From contig WHSY01000016.1 of assembly GCA_009379815.1 (NCBI GenBank), positions 1 through 64,000 of the forward strand: a stretch of 64,000 nucleotides of DNA, in the 5' to 3' direction. Source of the stretch: Pseudonocardiaceae bacterium. GTDB lineage: Bacteria > Actinomycetota > Actinomycetes > Mycobacteriales > Pseudonocardiaceae. The number at the start of each line of letters is the position of its first letter. Position 1 is the first letter of the stretch. The notes under the pieces were generated by a model. The model made no database searches. It was not told the DNA's origin and was given only the letters and a program-made list of their open reading frames with translations. The position numbers were made by a program, and so were the translations under genes. Below are positions 10,601 to 21,969 of the stretch, piece after piece.

Positions 10601-11437
10601 TCAACGCTTCTTCTTGCCGGTACGTCGGCGACGGACGATCATGCGGTCGCTCGACTTGTGCCGCCGGGTCCGGCCCTCCGGCGTGCCGGCGGGGTTGACC
10701 GGGTGGCGACCACCGGAGGACTTGCCCTCACCACCGCCGTGCGGGTGGTCGACCGGGTTCATCACGACACCGCGCACGGTCGGACGCTTGCCCTTCCAGC
10801 GCATCCGGCCCGCCTTGCCCCAACTGATGTTGGACTGCTCGGCGTTGCCGACCTCGCCGACCGTGGCCCGGCAGCGCACGTCGACGTTGCGGATCTCGCC
10901 CGAGGGCATCCGCAGCTGCCCGTGCGGGCCGTCCTTGGCCACCAGCTGGACCCGCGCACCGGCGGAACGGGCGATCTTCGCGCCACCACCCGGCCGCAGC
11001 TCGATGGCGTGCACGACGGTGCCCACCGGGATGTTGCGCAGCGCGAGGTTGTTGCCCGGCTTGATGTCGGATCCGGCGCCGCTCTCCACGCCGTCGCCCT
11101 GCCGCAGCCGCTCCGGCGCGAGGATGTAGCGCTTCTCGCCGTCGGCGTAGTGCAGCAGCGCGATGCGCGCGGTGCGGTTGGGGTCGTATTCGATGTGCGC
11201 GACCTTGGCCGGGACCCCGTCCTTGTCGGCCCGCCGGAAGTCGATGACCCGGTAGGCGCGCTTGTGGCCGCCGCCCTGGTGCCGTGTGGTGATCTTGCCG
11301 TGACCGTTGCGGCCGCCCTTGTTGTGCAACGGACGGACGAGCGACTTCTCCGGCTCGGTTCGGGTGAGCTCGGCGAAGTCGGCGCCGCTGGAGCCGCGGC
11401 GGCCCGAGGTCGTCGGCTTGTGCTTACGGATGCCCAT
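10601..11437 (-). CDS. rplB: Ribosomal protein L2 (uL2)
   Basis: Primary 23S rRNA-binding protein required for subunit joining and peptidyl transfer. 278 residues; starts [15 protein letters not shown] and has the catalytically important C-terminal region [15 protein letters not shown] with the conserved histidine. Basic C-terminus [10 protein letters not shown]. Confidence 0.97.
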   Translation of the reverse strand: MGIRKHKPTTSGRRGSSGADFAELTRTEPEKSLVRPLHNKGGRNGHGKITTRHQGGGHKRAYRVIDFRRADKDGVPAKVAHIEYDPNRTARIALLHYADGEKRYILAPERLRQGDGVESGAGSDIKPGNNLALRNIPVGTVVHAIELRPGGGAKIARSAGARVQLVAKDGPHGQLRMPSGEIRNVDVRCRATVGEVGNAEQSNISWGKAGRMRWKGKRPTVRGVVMNPVDHPHGGGEGKSSGGRHPVNPAGTPEGRTRRHKSSDRMIVRRRRTGKKKR

Positions 11438-11453
11438 GTCTGTTCGTCCTCGC

Positions 11454-11753
11454 TCAGGCGGCCGGTCCGCCGAAGATCTCGATCGGCTTGCTCTCGGCGG
11501 ACAGCGTCACGATCGCGCGCCGGGTGTCGTTGCGCTTGCCGTACCCGAACCGGGTGCGCTTGCGCTTGCCCTGCCGGTTGATGGTGTTCACGCTCACGAC
11601 GTTCACGCCGAAGATCTTCTCGACCGCGATCTTGATCTCGGTCTTGTTCGCGCGTGGCGCGACGATGAAGGTGTACTTGTTCTCCTCGAGCAGCCCGTAG
11701 GTCTTCTCGGAGATGACGGGCTTGAGGATCACGTCCCGCGGGTCGGGGATCAC
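11454..11753 (-). CDS. rplW: Ribosomal protein L23 (uL23)
   Basis: Exit-tunnel docking site for trigger factor and SRP. 99 residues: [20 protein letters not shown], then the RNA-binding loop and [23 protein letters not shown] 11753 overlaps the rplD stop by four bases. Confidence 0.96.
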   Translation of the reverse strand: MIPDPRDVILKPVISEKTYGLLEENKYTFIVAPRANKTEIKIAVEKIFGVNVVSVNTINRQGKRKRTRFGYGKRNDTRRAIVTLSAESKPIEIFGGPAA

Positions 11754-12481
11754 CGCGTCTCCTCGATCACTGGGGCCTCCTCGATCACTGCGCCTCCTCG
11801 ATCACTGGGGCCTGACTCCTTCCCGCCGCGCCCCCGCACCGGGCCGGACAGGAACGTCTGCAGCGCGTCGGTGGTGAAGACCAACTGATCACTGACCAGC
11901 ACGTCGTAGGTGTTGAGTTGGTCCGGTGTCAGCACGTGCACCGACGGCAGGTTGCGCACGCTCTTGCGGGCGACGTCGTCGGAGCGCCCGACCACGACGA
12001 GCAGGCGGCCCTCGGTGGCGATCCCGGCGAGCACCCGGCGCGCCGTCCTGGTCGACGGCACATCGGCGTCGACAAGCCCCGAGACCACGTGTACCCGGCC
12101 ATCACGAGCCCGGTCGGAGAGGGCACCGCGCAGCGCGGCCACCTTCATCTTCTTCGGCGTCCGTTGGCTGTAGTCCCGCGGTGCGGGGCCGTGCACCGTC
12201 CCGCCGCCGGTGAACTGCGGCGCGCGGATCGAGCCCTGCCGGGCCCGTCCGGTGCCCTTCTGGCGGTAGGGCTTGCTGCCACCGCCCGAGACCTCGCCGC
12301 GGGTCCTGGTGTCGTGCGTGCCGGCCCTGGCGGCAGCCAGCTGGGCCACCACGACCTGGTGCATCAGGGGGATGTTCGCCGCGACGTCGAACACGTCGGC
12401 GGGAAGCTCGACCGTGCCGTCGACGCCGCCGCTCGGGGTGCGGATATCGAGCGTGGTGGCGCGGACCGTGGACTGCGTCAT
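11750..12481 (-). CDS. rplD: Ribosomal protein L4 (uL4)
   Basis: Exit-tunnel protein; in enterobacteria also the S10-operon repressor. The tunnel loop is recognisable in [20 protein letters not shown], followed by [12 protein letters not shown]. The last 20 residues contain an imperfect repeat, [11 protein letters not shown], encoded by repeated GATCACTGGGGCCTCCTC-type sequence near 11766-11812, an unconserved tail that looks like a recent tandem expansion. Confidence 0.95.
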   Translation of the reverse strand: MTQSTVRATTLDIRTPSGGVDGTVELPADVFDVAANIPLMHQVVVAQLAAARAGTHDTRTRGEVSGGGSKPYRQKGTGRARQGSIRAPQFTGGGTVHGPAPRDYSQRTPKKMKVAALRGALSDRARDGRVHVVSGLVDADVPSTRTARRVLAGIATEGRLLVVVGRSDDVARKSVRNLPSVHVLTPDQLNTYDVLVSDQLVFTTDALQTFLSGPVRGRGGKESGPSDRGGAVIEEAPVIEETR

Positions 12482-13173
12482 GACCTCACACCGCCCTTCG
12501 CGGCCGTCTTGACCAGCACCAGTCCGCCCTTGGGGCCGGGCAGCGCGCCCTTGATCAGCAGCAGACCGGACTCCGGGTCGACTCGGTGCACGGTCAGGTT
12601 CTGGGTAGTGATGCGCACGTTGCCGAGCCTGCCGGGCATCCGCGTGCCCTTGAACACCCGGCTCGGGGTGGCGCAGCCACCGATGGCGCCGGGTGTGCGA
12701 TGTACCCGCTGGACGCCGTGGCTGGCGCCCTGGCCACGGAAGCCGTGCCGCTTCATCACACCCGAGGTGCCCTTGCCCTTGCTGGTACCGACGATGTCGA
12801 CGAGGGCTCCCGTCTCGAACACCTCGGCCCGCAGCTCCTGGCCGACCTCGTACTCACCGGCATCGGCGGTGCGCAGCTCGACGAGGTGTCGCCGCGGCGT
12901 CACGCCGGCCTTGGCGTAGTGGCCCGACACCGGCTTGGTCGCCTTGCGCGGGTCGATGGCGCCGTAGGCCAGCTGCACCGCGTGGTAGCCGTCGCGCTCC
13001 TGGGTGCGGATCTGCGTGACGACGCACGGGCCCGCCTGCACGACGGTCACCGGGACGATCCGGTTGTTCTCGTCGAACACCTGGGTCATCCCCAGCTTGG
13101 TGCCCAGGATGCCGGTTACCTGCTTGTCCGAGCCAGGCCGTGCACTATCAGACCGTGCGCTCTCAGTAGCCAT
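12478..13173 (-). CDS. rplC: Ribosomal protein L3 (uL3)
   Basis: Assembly-initiating large-subunit protein near the peptidyl transferase centre. I chose ATG 13173 ([14 protein letters not shown]), giving 231 residues with the core from [17 protein letters not shown] through [20 protein letters not shown]. The frame is open further up to 13533, but that part is rpsJ in another frame. The gap to rpsJ is 11 bases. Confidence 0.95.
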   Translation of the reverse strand: MATESARSDSARPGSDKQVTGILGTKLGMTQVFDENNRIVPVTVVQAGPCVVTQIRTQERDGYHAVQLAYGAIDPRKATKPVSGHYAKAGVTPRRHLVELRTADAGEYEVGQELRAEVFETGALVDIVGTSKGKGTSGVMKRHGFRGQGASHGVQRVHRTPGAIGGCATPSRVFKGTRMPGRLGNVRITTQNLTVHRVDPESGLLLIKGALPGPKGGLVLVKTAAKGGVRS

Positions 13174-13184
13174 CTCGGAGACCC

Positions 13185-13490
13185 TCACTGGATGTTGACG
13201 TCGACGCTGGCCGGCAGGTCGATACGCATCAGCGCATCGACCGTCTTCGGCGTCGGGTCGAGGATGTCGATCAGCCGCTTGTGCGTGCGCATCTCGAAGT
13301 GCTCCCGCGAGTCCTTGTACTTGTGCGGCGAGCGGATGACGCAGTACACGTTCTTCTCGGTCGGCAGCGGCACCGGGCCGACAACCCGGGCGCCGGTACG
13401 CGTCACGGTTTCGACGATCTTCCGTGCCGACGAGTCGATCGCCTCGTGGTCGTAGGCCTTGAGCCGGATGCGGATCTTCTGTCCCGCCAT
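13185..13490 (-). CDS. rpsJ: Ribosomal protein S10 (uS10, NusE)
   Basis: Small-subunit protein that also acts as NusE in antitermination. 101 residues: [39 protein letters not shown] and [14 protein letters not shown] are diagnostic. It is the first gene of the S10 operon, with a leader of roughly 300 bases after the promoter at 13805-13834. Confidence 0.97.
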   Translation of the reverse strand: MAGQKIRIRLKAYDHEAIDSSARKIVETVTRTGARVVGPVPLPTEKNVYCVIRSPHKYKDSREHFEMRTHKRLIDILDPTPKTVDALMRIDLPASVDVNIQ

Positions 13491-13804
13491 GGTGGTTGGG
13501 CGTTCCTATCAGTCTCGTGCCGCTGCTACTCATGTCCCCGCGTGGAGCCGGTCATCGTGCTCCGGTCCACGAGGTCGGGTGTGTCGCCACGGCGCGCACG
13601 CCGAGTCCCCGCTGCCATCAGCTCAGGGCTCTGGTGCCCGGTGGACGTTCACCCCGGCCGGCTTGGGCCGGGGGCCACACCCCGGCCCGCCGGCTCCGGG
13701 GAACCGACCACTCCAGGGTGGGACTCGATCGGGGCTGCCCGTGGCGGCCCGACCGGCTCCAGCCTCGCGGCTGCCAGCCAGTCGATCCGTCGACCAGCCC
13801 ATGC

Positions 13805-13834
13805 AGGATAGCGAGTCCCCCGGTGCTCGACCAA
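13805..13834 (-). promoter_or_regulatory. Promoter of the S10 operon
   Basis: On the minus strand, -35 TTGGTC (13829-13834) and -10 TATCCT (13805-13810) are separated by 18 bases. Transcription would start near 13798, downstream of the tuf hairpin, and read into rpsJ. Confidence 0.6.
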
Positions 13835-13938
13835 ATCGGGCCCCGGTCGGATCGGAGGACCCTCCCGGCTCGCCCTCGAGGGATCGCGCAAACCGTTGCC
13901 CATCGTGGCACCGACACCCCTGGCAAGGGCCCCGGCTC

Positions 13939-13969
13939 CCGGGAGACGGGCGCGGGTCCCGCCTCCCGG
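13939..13969 (-). terminator. Hairpin terminator after tuf
   Basis: Arms 13939-13950 and 13958-13969 pair over 12 positions with one G-U, loop 13951-13957. It begins 8 bases after the tuf stop codon. No U-tract follows, as is common in actinobacteria. Confidence 0.6.
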
Positions 13970-13976
13970 CCCTAGC

Positions 13977-15170
<1,194 letters not shown>

Positions 15171-15308
15171 TTGTCTCGTCCTCCTGGACTTGTCGCTGCA
15201 CCGCCGGACCGGACCGGTCCTTGTCGTGGCGGCATGCTGTCAGGGTCTTGTGGTGCGGACGCTGACGGGTGCAACCCGGTGCCCGCTGCCGCGATCGCGG
15301 CGTGAGGA

Positions 15309-15408
15309 GCTCACTCGCCCGTCGCCTTCGCGATACTCACGTCTCGGCTCCGGGCTCGCTCCGCTCCTCGCTGCGCTGCGATGCTCACTCGCCCGTCGCC
15401 TTCGCGAT
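15309..15408. repeat. 26-bp direct repeat duplicating the fusA 3' end
   Basis: The sequence at 15383-15408, which includes the last codons and stop of fusA, recurs exactly at 15309-15334 in the fusA-tuf gap. The two copies are 48 bases apart. The rest of the 15171-15384 gap holds no recognisable gene. Confidence 0.8.
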
Positions 15409-17484
15409 GATCTCCTTCGACACGTTGGCCGGAACCTCGCCGTAAGAGTCGAACTGCATCGTGTACTGCGCACGTCCCTGTGTCCTGGATCGCAGGTCAC
15501 CGACGTACCCGAACATCTCCGACAACGGGACCAGTGCCTTGATGACGCGGGAGCCGCTGCGCTCCTCCATTGCCTGGATGTGACCACGGCGGGCGTTGAG
15601 GTCACCCATGACGTCGCCCATGTAGTCCTCGGGCGTGGTGACCTCCACGGCCATCAACGGTTCCAGGAGTACCGGGCCGGCCTTGCGGGCGGCCTCCTTG
15701 AGCGCCACCGAGCCGGCGATCTTGAAGGCCATCTCGGAGGAGTCGACCTCGTGGTAGGCCCCGTCCAGCAGGGTCATCTTCATCCCGACCAGCGGGTAAC
15801 CGGCCAGCACGCCGTACTGCATGGCGTCCTGCGCGCCGGCGTCGACCGAGGGAATGTACTCCCGGGGGATGCGACCACCGGTGACCTTGTTGTCGAACTC
15901 GTAGAGTGCGCCGTCGCCCGTCGTCAGCGGCTCCAGTTTGATGATCACGCGGGCGAACTGGCCCGAGCCACCGGTCTGCTTCTTGTGGGTGTACTCGTGA
16001 CGCTCCACGACCTTGCGGATGGTCTCGCGGTAGGCGACCTGCGGCTTGCCGATGTTGGCCTCGACCCTGAAGTCGCTCTTCATCCGGTTGACCAGCACAT
16101 CGAGGTGCAGCTCACCCATCCCCGAGACGATCGTCTGACCGGTCTCGTCATCCAACTTGACCTGGAAGGTCGGGTCCTCCTCGGCCAGCTTCTGGATGGC
16201 CGTGGACAGCTTCTCCTGGTCGCTTCGGGTCTTGGGCTCGATGGCGACCTGGATGACCGGCTCGGGGAAGCTCATCGCCTCGAGCACGATCGGCGACTGC
16301 GACTCGCACAGGGTGTCGCCCGTACTCGTCTCCTTGAGCCCGATCATGGCGTAGATGTGCCCGGCACGGGCATCCTCGACCGGGTTCTCCTTGTTGGAGT
16401 GCATCTGGAACAGCTTGCCGATGCGCTCCTTACGGTCCTTGGTGGAGTTGAGCACCTGCGATCCCGCTGCGACCCGGCCGGAGTAGACCCGTACATAGGT
16501 CAGCTTCCCGAAGAACGGGTGCGCGGCGATCTTGAAGGCGAGCGCGGCGAACGGCTCCTCGGTCGACGGCTTGCGCTGGGCCGGGGTTTCGCCGTCGAGC
16601 AGGAAGCCCTCCACCGGCGGGACCTCCATCGGCGAGGGCAGGTAGTCGATCACCGCGTCCAGCATCGGCTGCACGCCCTTGTTCTTGAACGACGAACCGC
16701 AGATCACCGGGTAGGCCTCACCGTTCACGGTGATCGAACGGATGCCGCGCTTGATCTGCTCGACGGTCAGCTCCTCGCCGCCGAGGTAGGCCTCCATGAG
16801 CTCCTCGTCGGTCTCGGCGACCGCCTCGAGCAGCTGCTCCCGATACCTGCCTGCGGTCTCGAGAAGGTCCGCCGGGATCTCCTCGACCGCGTAGTCCTCG
16901 CCCTTGCGAACCTCGCCGCGCCAGGTCAGCGCCCGCATCCGGACCAGGTCGACGACACCCTCGAAGCCGGACTCGAAGCCGATCGGCAGCTGCAGCACCA
17001 GGGGCTTGGCATTGAGCCGCTCGGAGATCGTGCCGACGGTGTAGTAGAAGTCCGCGCCGAGCTTGTCCATCTTGTTGACGAAGCAGATGCGCGGGACGCC
17101 GTACTTGTCGGCCTGCCGCCACACGGTCTCGGACTGCGGCTCGACGCCTTCCTTGCCGTCGAAGACCGCGACCGCGCCGTCGAGCACGCGCAGCGACCGC
17201 TCCACCTCGACGGTGAAGTCGACGTGGCCGGGGGTGTCGATGATGTTGATCTGGTGGTCGTTCCAGAACGTGGTGGTCGCAGCCGAGGTGATGGTGATCC
17301 CCCGCCGCTGCTCCTCTTCCATCCAGTCCATCGTCGCGGCGCCGTCGTGCACCTCACCGATCTTGTAGTTGATCCCGGTGTAGTACAGGACCCGCTCGGT
17401 CGTGGTGGTCTTACCCGCGTCGATGTGGGCCATGATCCCGATGTTGCGGACCTTGCCCAGGTCGGTCAGCACGTCACGTGCCAC
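15385..17484 (-). CDS. fusA: Translation elongation factor G
   Basis: Ribosomal translocase GTPase, 699 residues. G1 [15 protein letters not shown] is near residue 19, [15 protein letters not shown] near 85, and [10 protein letters not shown] near 138. Domains II-V follow, including the domain IV stretch [14 protein letters not shown]. The C-terminus [20 protein letters not shown] is canonical. It lies 70 bases after rpsG. Confidence 0.98.
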   Translation of the reverse strand: MARDVLTDLGKVRNIGIMAHIDAGKTTTTERVLYYTGINYKIGEVHDGAATMDWMEEEQRRGITITSAATTTFWNDHQINIIDTPGHVDFTVEVERSLRVLDGAVAVFDGKEGVEPQSETVWRQADKYGVPRICFVNKMDKLGADFYYTVGTISERLNAKPLVLQLPIGFESGFEGVVDLVRMRALTWRGEVRKGEDYAVEEIPADLLETAGRYREQLLEAVAETDEELMEAYLGGEELTVEQIKRGIRSITVNGEAYPVICGSSFKNKGVQPMLDAVIDYLPSPMEVPPVEGFLLDGETPAQRKPSTEEPFAALAFKIAAHPFFGKLTYVRVYSGRVAAGSQVLNSTKDRKERIGKLFQMHSNKENPVEDARAGHIYAMIGLKETSTGDTLCESQSPIVLEAMSFPEPVIQVAIEPKTRSDQEKLSTAIQKLAEEDPTFQVKLDDETGQTIVSGMGELHLDVLVNRMKSDFRVEANIGKPQVAYRETIRKVVERHEYTHKKQTGGSGQFARVIIKLEPLTTGDGALYEFDNKVTGGRIPREYIPSVDAGAQDAMQYGVLAGYPLVGMKMTLLDGAYHEVDSSEMAFKIAGSVALKEAARKAGPVLLEPLMAVEVTTPEDYMGDVMGDLNARRGHIQAMEERSGSRVIKALVPLSEMFGYVGDLRSRTQGRAQYTMQFDSYGEVPANVSKEIIAKATGE

Positions 17485-17554
17485 GAGAGTTCATCCCTAG
17501 CTGTCTCGGCTTCCAGCGGTCGGCTGGACGGGTGGTTGGGCACGCCGCCGGCGG

Positions 17555-18025
17555 TCACCAGCGGTAGTGCGCGAATGCCTTGTTCGACTCGGCCATCTTG
17601 TGGGTGTCCTCGCGGCGCTTGACGCTGGCCCCGAGGCCGTTGCTCGCGTCGAGCAACTCGTTCATGAGGCGCTCGATCATCGTCTTCTCGCGGCGCCGCC
17701 CGCTGAACGTGACCAGCCAGCGCAGCGCCAGCGTCGTGGAGCGCACCGAACGCACCTCGACCGGCACCTGGTAGGTGGCGCCGCCGACGCGACGACTGCG
17801 CACCTCAAGGGCAGGCTTGACGTTGTCCAGCGCGCGCTTGAGCGTCACGACCGGGTCGGTACCGGTCTTGTCCCGGCAGCCTTCCAGCGCCTGGTAGACG
17901 ATCCGCTCGGCGACCGAGCGCTTGCCCTCACCGAGAACCTTGTTCACCAGCTGGGTCACCAGGGGCGACCCGTAGACCGGATCGGAGTGCAGCGGGCGCT
18001 TGGGGGCCGGTCCCTTGCGGGGCAT
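17555..18025 (-). CDS. rpsG: Ribosomal protein S7 (uS7)
   Basis: Organiser of the small-subunit head. 156 residues starting [20 protein letters not shown], with [20 protein letters not shown] and ending [13 protein letters not shown]. Its ATG shares the last base of the rpsL stop. Confidence 0.97.
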   Translation of the reverse strand: MPRKGPAPKRPLHSDPVYGSPLVTQLVNKVLGEGKRSVAERIVYQALEGCRDKTGTDPVVTLKRALDNVKPALEVRSRRVGGATYQVPVEVRSVRSTTLALRWLVTFSGRRREKTMIERLMNELLDASNGLGASVKRREDTHKMAESNKAFAHYRW

Positions 18026-18399
18026 CAGCTCTTCTCCTTCTTCGCGCCGTAGCGGCTGCGCGCCTGCTTGCGGTTCTTCACGCCCTGGGTGTCCAGTGAA
18101 CCCCGGATGATCTTGTAACGGACGCCGGGGAGGTCCTTCACCCGGCCACCCCGGACGAGAACGATCGAGTGCTCCTGCAGGTTGTGGCCCTCACCGGGGA
18201 TGTAGGCCGTGACCTCCATCTGGCTGGTGAGCTTGACGCGCGCGACCTTGCGCAGCGCGGAGTTCGGCTTCTTCGGAGTGGTGGTGTAAACCCGGGTGCA
18301 CACGCCGCGGCGCTGCGGGCTTCCCTTGAGCGCCGCCGTCTTGGTCTTGGCGACCTTGTGCTCGCGGCCCTTGCGGACCAGCTGCTGGATGGTAGGCAT
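18025..18399 (-). CDS. rpsL: Ribosomal protein S12 (uS12)
   Basis: Decoding-centre protein. 124 residues: [34 protein letters not shown] and the [10 protein letters not shown] segment. The lysines whose mutation gives streptomycin resistance elsewhere are present (TPKKPNS and VKDLPGV), so the protein looks wild-type for streptomycin. First gene of the str operon. Confidence 0.97.
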   Translation of the reverse strand: MPTIQQLVRKGREHKVAKTKTAALKGSPQRRGVCTRVYTTTPKKPNSALRKVARVKLTSQMEVTAYIPGEGHNLQEHSIVLVRGGRVKDLPGVRYKIIRGSLDTQGVKNRKQARSRYGAKKEKS

Positions 18400-18693
18400 G
18401 GACCAGCTTTCTCGCGTTCCCTCGTGGTGCTCTGGCTCTGAGTTCGTTCGTCGGCTGTTACGTCGTTCCTCGGGTCGAGCTGGCTCGTCCGTGGGTCGGC
18501 CTGGCTCTCCCGTATCCCGAGGTCGGGCGTGTCGGCCCAGTCAGGACCGGTCTGGCCACGACGGTCCCGCCGGGACTCCTCGGGAGAACCCCGCTGGCCC
18601 CGGAGGACCGCCCGGTGCGGCCTCGCGCCGGCGAAGGCGCTGCACCGCTCGCAGGCACGCGGAGCGGCCCGACGCACGTCGGGCACGGCTATG

Positions 18694-18723
18694 ACGATAC
18701 CCGCCCCGCTCATGGCCGGTCAA
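18694..18723 (-). promoter_or_regulatory. Promoter of the str operon (rpsL-rpsG-fusA)
   Basis: Minus-strand -35 TTGACC (18718-18723) and -10 TATCGT (18694-18699) with an 18-base spacer. Start would be near 18687. Confidence 0.6.
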
Positions 18724-18758
18724 AACGGCCCCTCGACCCCGGGTTCGGCCTGCCCAGC

Positions 18759-18774
18759 AAGAGTATCTACTCTT
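18759..18774. promoter_or_regulatory. Palindrome upstream of the SDR gene (operator candidate)
   Basis: AAGAGTATCTACTCTT: 7-base arms around TC. It is A/T-rich in a very GC-rich region and ends 8 bases before the SDR start codon, which would place it over a core promoter if the transcript is nearly leaderless. A TetR-like repressor site is one reading; no regulator gene is adjacent. Confidence 0.4.
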
Positions 18775-18782
18775 CGGTAACT

Positions 18783-19664
18783 ATGGACCTCTCGAGCAAG
18801 AAGGTGCTCGTCACCGGCGCCGCCCGCGGTATCGGTGCCACCGTCGCCCGCGATCTCGCAGCCCGCGGCGCACGGCTGGCACTGGTCGGGCTCGAGCCCG
18901 ACGGGCTGGCGGCGCTGGCTCGCGAACTCGGGCCGGGGCACACCTGGGCGGAGGCCGACGTCACCGACGGGGCGGCGCTCGAGGCCGCGGTGGCCTCGTC
19001 GGACAGGGCGCTCGGCGGGCTCGACGTCGTGGTCGCCAACGCCGGCATCGCGAGCTTCGGCACCGTGCGCACCATCGACCCCGACGCGTTCGCCAGGACC
19101 GTCGACGTCAATCTCACCGGCGTGTTCCGGACGGTGCGGGCCACGCTGCCGCACCTGATCGAGTCGCGCGGCTACGTGCTGATCGTCAGCTCGTTGGCGG
19201 CGCTGGTGCCCACCATGGGCTTCTCGGCCTACGGGTCGAGCAAGGCCGGGGCCGAGGCCTTCGCCGACGCGCTGCGCATCGAGGTCGCCCGTCACGGTGT
19301 GTCGGTCGGCTGCGCGCACATGAGCTGGATCGACACCGACATGGTCCGCGACGCCGAACGCGAGCTGTCGGCGTTCCGGACGATGCGGGAGCGGCTGCCG
19401 TGGCCGTTGAACTCGACGACGTCGGTCGCGGCGTGCTCGGCCGCCTTCGTGCGTGCGATCGAACGCCGCAGCCGCAGGGTCAACGTGCCGCGGGCCATCG
19501 GCCTCAACCACTGGATCCGGCCGGTCGTGCACTCCCGGCTGGTCGACACGGTCATGGCCCGTGACGCCGGCAACGTGCTGCCCCGGCTGGAGGCGGAGAT
19601 CACCGCGCTGGGCCGGTCAGTCAGCGAGAAGGTCGCCGCGCTGCGGCCGGGGCGCGGGGGCTGA
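18783..19664 (+). CDS. Short-chain dehydrogenase/reductase
   Basis: NAD(P)-dependent oxidoreductase of the classical SDR family, 293 residues from ATG 18783 (an open upstream extension in the same frame is the str leader). Cofactor motif TGAARGIG at residues 11-18, NAG at 86-88, Ser137 and the catalytic YxxxK as Tyr150/Lys154. The C-terminal 80 residues are longer than in small SDRs and resemble SDRs found beside monooxygenases in mycobacteria. Three bases separate it from the esterase-monooxygenase gene, so they form an operon, perhaps handling a cyclic or steroid-like alcohol/ketone; substrate unknown. Confidence 0.88.
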   Translation: MDLSSKKVLVTGAARGIGATVARDLAARGARLALVGLEPDGLAALARELGPGHTWAEADVTDGAALEAAVASSDRALGGLDVVVANAGIASFGTVRTIDPDAFARTVDVNLTGVFRTVRATLPHLIESRGYVLIVSSLAALVPTMGFSAYGSSKAGAEAFADALRIEVARHGVSVGCAHMSWIDTDMVRDAERELSAFRTMRERLPWPLNSTTSVAACSAAFVRAIERRSRRVNVPRAIGLNHWIRPVVHSRLVDTVMARDAGNVLPRLEAEITALGRSVSEKVAALRPGRGG

Positions 19665-19667
19665 CCC

Positions 19668-21877
19668 GTGACCGTCCGGATACCCCGCCGCGCCGTCCGC
19701 GGCATCGTCGCGGCCGCGCTACGCCCGATCCTGTCGCCGCGCGTGCCGATCCGGATGCAGCGGCGCATGCTCGATCTCAACCGCCACACGCTGCCGCTGC
19801 CCCCAGGTACCCGACGTCACCGGACAACGCTGGGCGGCGTGCCCACCGAGCGGGTCGGACCCCCCGGCGCCGCCGCGGGCCGCACGGTGCTGTACCTGCA
19901 CGGCGGCGGCTACATCGTCGGGTCGACCGACTCGCACCGCGGCATCGCGGCGCAGCTGTCGCGCAGCGCGCGGGCACCAGTCCACGTGCTGGACTACCGG
20001 CTCGCGCCGCAACACCCCTATCCGGCCGCCGTCGACGACACCGTCGCGGCATACCGGGCGCTGCTCGACGCCGGTCACCGCCCCGCGCGCATCGCGATCG
20101 CCGGTGACTCCGCCGGCGCCGGGCTGGCGCTGGCCGCGACCCTGCGGCTGCGCGAGGCCGGTGACCCGCTGCCCGCCGGGCTGGCGCTGATCTCGCCGTG
20201 GACCGACCTCACGCTGTCGGGCGTGTCGGTCACAGCCAATGCGGGCCGCGACGCGCTGCTGCAGGCCGGCTGGTTACGGCTGGCCGCGGCGAGCTACCGG
20301 GGCGACGCGGACGCGGCGGCGCCCGAGCTGTCCCCACTGCATGCCGACCTCACCGGGCTGCCGCCGATGCACGCCGTCGCCGGCGCGGACGAGCTGCTGG
20401 TCAGCGACGCCGACCGGCTCGCCGAGCGCGCCCGCGGCGCGGGCGTCGAGTACAGCTACCGGCGGGCCGAGCGGATGTGGCACGACTACCCGCTGCTGGC
20501 CGGCCTGCTGGCCGAAGCCGACGACGCCGTCGACGAGCTCGGCGGGGCATTGCGGCGGTGGTGGGGCGACACGCGGCCGTCGGTCGCGATCATCGGTGCC
20601 GGCTTCGGTGGGATCGGCATGGGCATGTCGCTGGCCCGCGCGGGCATCCGCGAGTTCACGATCTTCGACAAGGCCGACGGCATCGGCGGGGTGTGGCGGG
20701 ACAACACCTACCCGGGCGCGGCCTGCGACGTGCCCTCACACCTGTACTCCTACTCCTTCGCGCCGCGCGACGACTGGCCCAAACGGTTCGCCGAGCAGCC
20801 CGACATCCTGGACTATCTGCAGCGCTGCAGCCGCGACTACGACCTGGGTGACCACCTGCGGCTCGGCACCGAGATCACCCTCGCGCAGTTCGACGAGACC
20901 GCTGGCCGGTGGCGGCTGGTGCTCGACAGCGGCGAGATCACCGAGGCCGACGTGCTGGTGCCCGCCTGTGGCCAGCTGTCGGTTCCGTCGGATGCGGCCC
21001 TTCCCGGCCTGGACTCCTTCCGGGGCACGGCCTTCCACTCCGCCCGCTGGGACCACGGCCACGACCTGTCCGGCAGGCGCGTCGGGGTGATCGGCACCGG
21101 AGCCAGCGCGATCCAGTTCGTGCCGGCCGTCGCACCGCAGGTGCGCGAGATGACGATCTTCCAGCGGTCGGCTCCCTACGTCATCCCCAAGGTGGATCGC
21201 CGTTACCGGCGCTGGCACCACTGGATGTTCCGCCGGCTCCCGGTCTCCCGGCACGTGGCACGACTCGGGTTCTGGGGGTTCTTCGAGATGGGAGCACTGG
21301 GCCTGACCTCCTTCCGGCCGGCACGGCTGCCGTTCGAGCTGGCCTACCGCGCGCTGCGACGGCTGCAGGTCCGCGACCCGGCGTTGCGCGAGGCCCTGAC
21401 CCCGGGCTACGAGATCGGCTGCAAGCGCATCCTGATCTCCAGCGACTTCTACCCGGCGCTGCAGCGCGACAACGTCTCGGTCGTCACCGAGCCGGTCTCC
21501 GAGATCGATCCCGACGGAGTCCGCACCGCCGACGGCGCCGAGCACCCCTGCGACACGATCATCCTCGGCACCGGCTTCTCCTCGCAGGACTTCCTGGCCC
21601 CGATGCAGGTTCTCGGCGCGGGCGACCGCGACCTCAACGAGGCCTGGCGCGACGGAGCCCGTGCGTATCTGGGGAGAGCGGCTACGACAGCGAGATGCAG
21701 CAGCGGCTCGACGGCAGCGTGTGGGCCACCTGCGCGAGCTGGTACCGCACCGAGTCCGGCCGGATCACCAACAACTGGCCGGGCCGCATGCTCGAGTACC
21801 GTCATCGGACCCGGCAGCTCGACGTGACCGACTACCGGATCGCTGCAGCGGGGGGCCGGGAGGCACGGGCGCGGTGA
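19668..21877 (+). pseudogene. Esterase-Baeyer-Villiger monooxygenase fusion, disrupted near its 3' end
   Basis: GTG start three bases after the SDR stop. Residues 1-300 are a hormone-sensitive-lipase-type alpha/beta hydrolase: HGGG at 79-81 region, GDSAG with Ser148, Asp241 and His272. Residues from about 303 are a flavin monooxygenase: GAGFGG FAD motif at 310-315, the Baeyer-Villiger fingerprint FRGTAFHSARW and a second GTGAS nucleotide motif. At about 21670, after RDGARAYLG, the frame runs into unrelated sequence and stops at 21827. The true C-terminus (EMQQRLDGSVW...CASWYRTESGR) continues in another frame to TGA 21877. Roughly 40-50 conserved residues normally lying between these two pieces are missing, so an internal deletion shifted the frame. 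The hydrolase part could still be made. Confidence 0.8.
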
Positions 21878-21935
21878 GCTGCGCCCTCGAGCGGCGCGCA
21901 TGGTACCGCTTGAGCGTGCGGACGGCAACCGCCGG

Positions 21936-21962
21936 TTGACCTCACGATGCCTCGTGTAACAT
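21936..21962 (+). promoter_or_regulatory. Promoter of the superoxide dismutase gene
   Basis: -35 TTGACC (21936-21941) and -10 TAACAT (21957-21962), spacer 15. The ATG at 21970 lies 7 bases after the -10, so the mRNA would be leaderless or nearly so. Confidence 0.5.
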
Positions 21963-21969
21963 AGCGCAC

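Larger units (their letters stand above)
13491..13976. other. Intergenic region between tuf and rpsJ
   Basis: No convincing gene. On the minus strand it holds the tuf terminator-like hairpin (13939-13969), the S10 promoter (13805-13834) and a leader of about 300 bases. I see no clear L4-binding or attenuator structure in the leader by eye. Confidence 0.6.
18400..18782. other. Divergent intergenic region with str-operon leader
   Basis: No gene seen. It holds the minus-strand str promoter (18694-18723) with a leader of about 290 bases, and next to the plus-strand SDR gene a 7-bp palindrome (18759-18774). Confidence 0.6.

Noticed and set aside
18720-19532. Long minus-strand open frame opposite the SDR gene
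   Set aside because: It is a high-GC shadow of the clear SDR on the plus strand; it has no family pattern and a His/Arg/Gly-rich composition.
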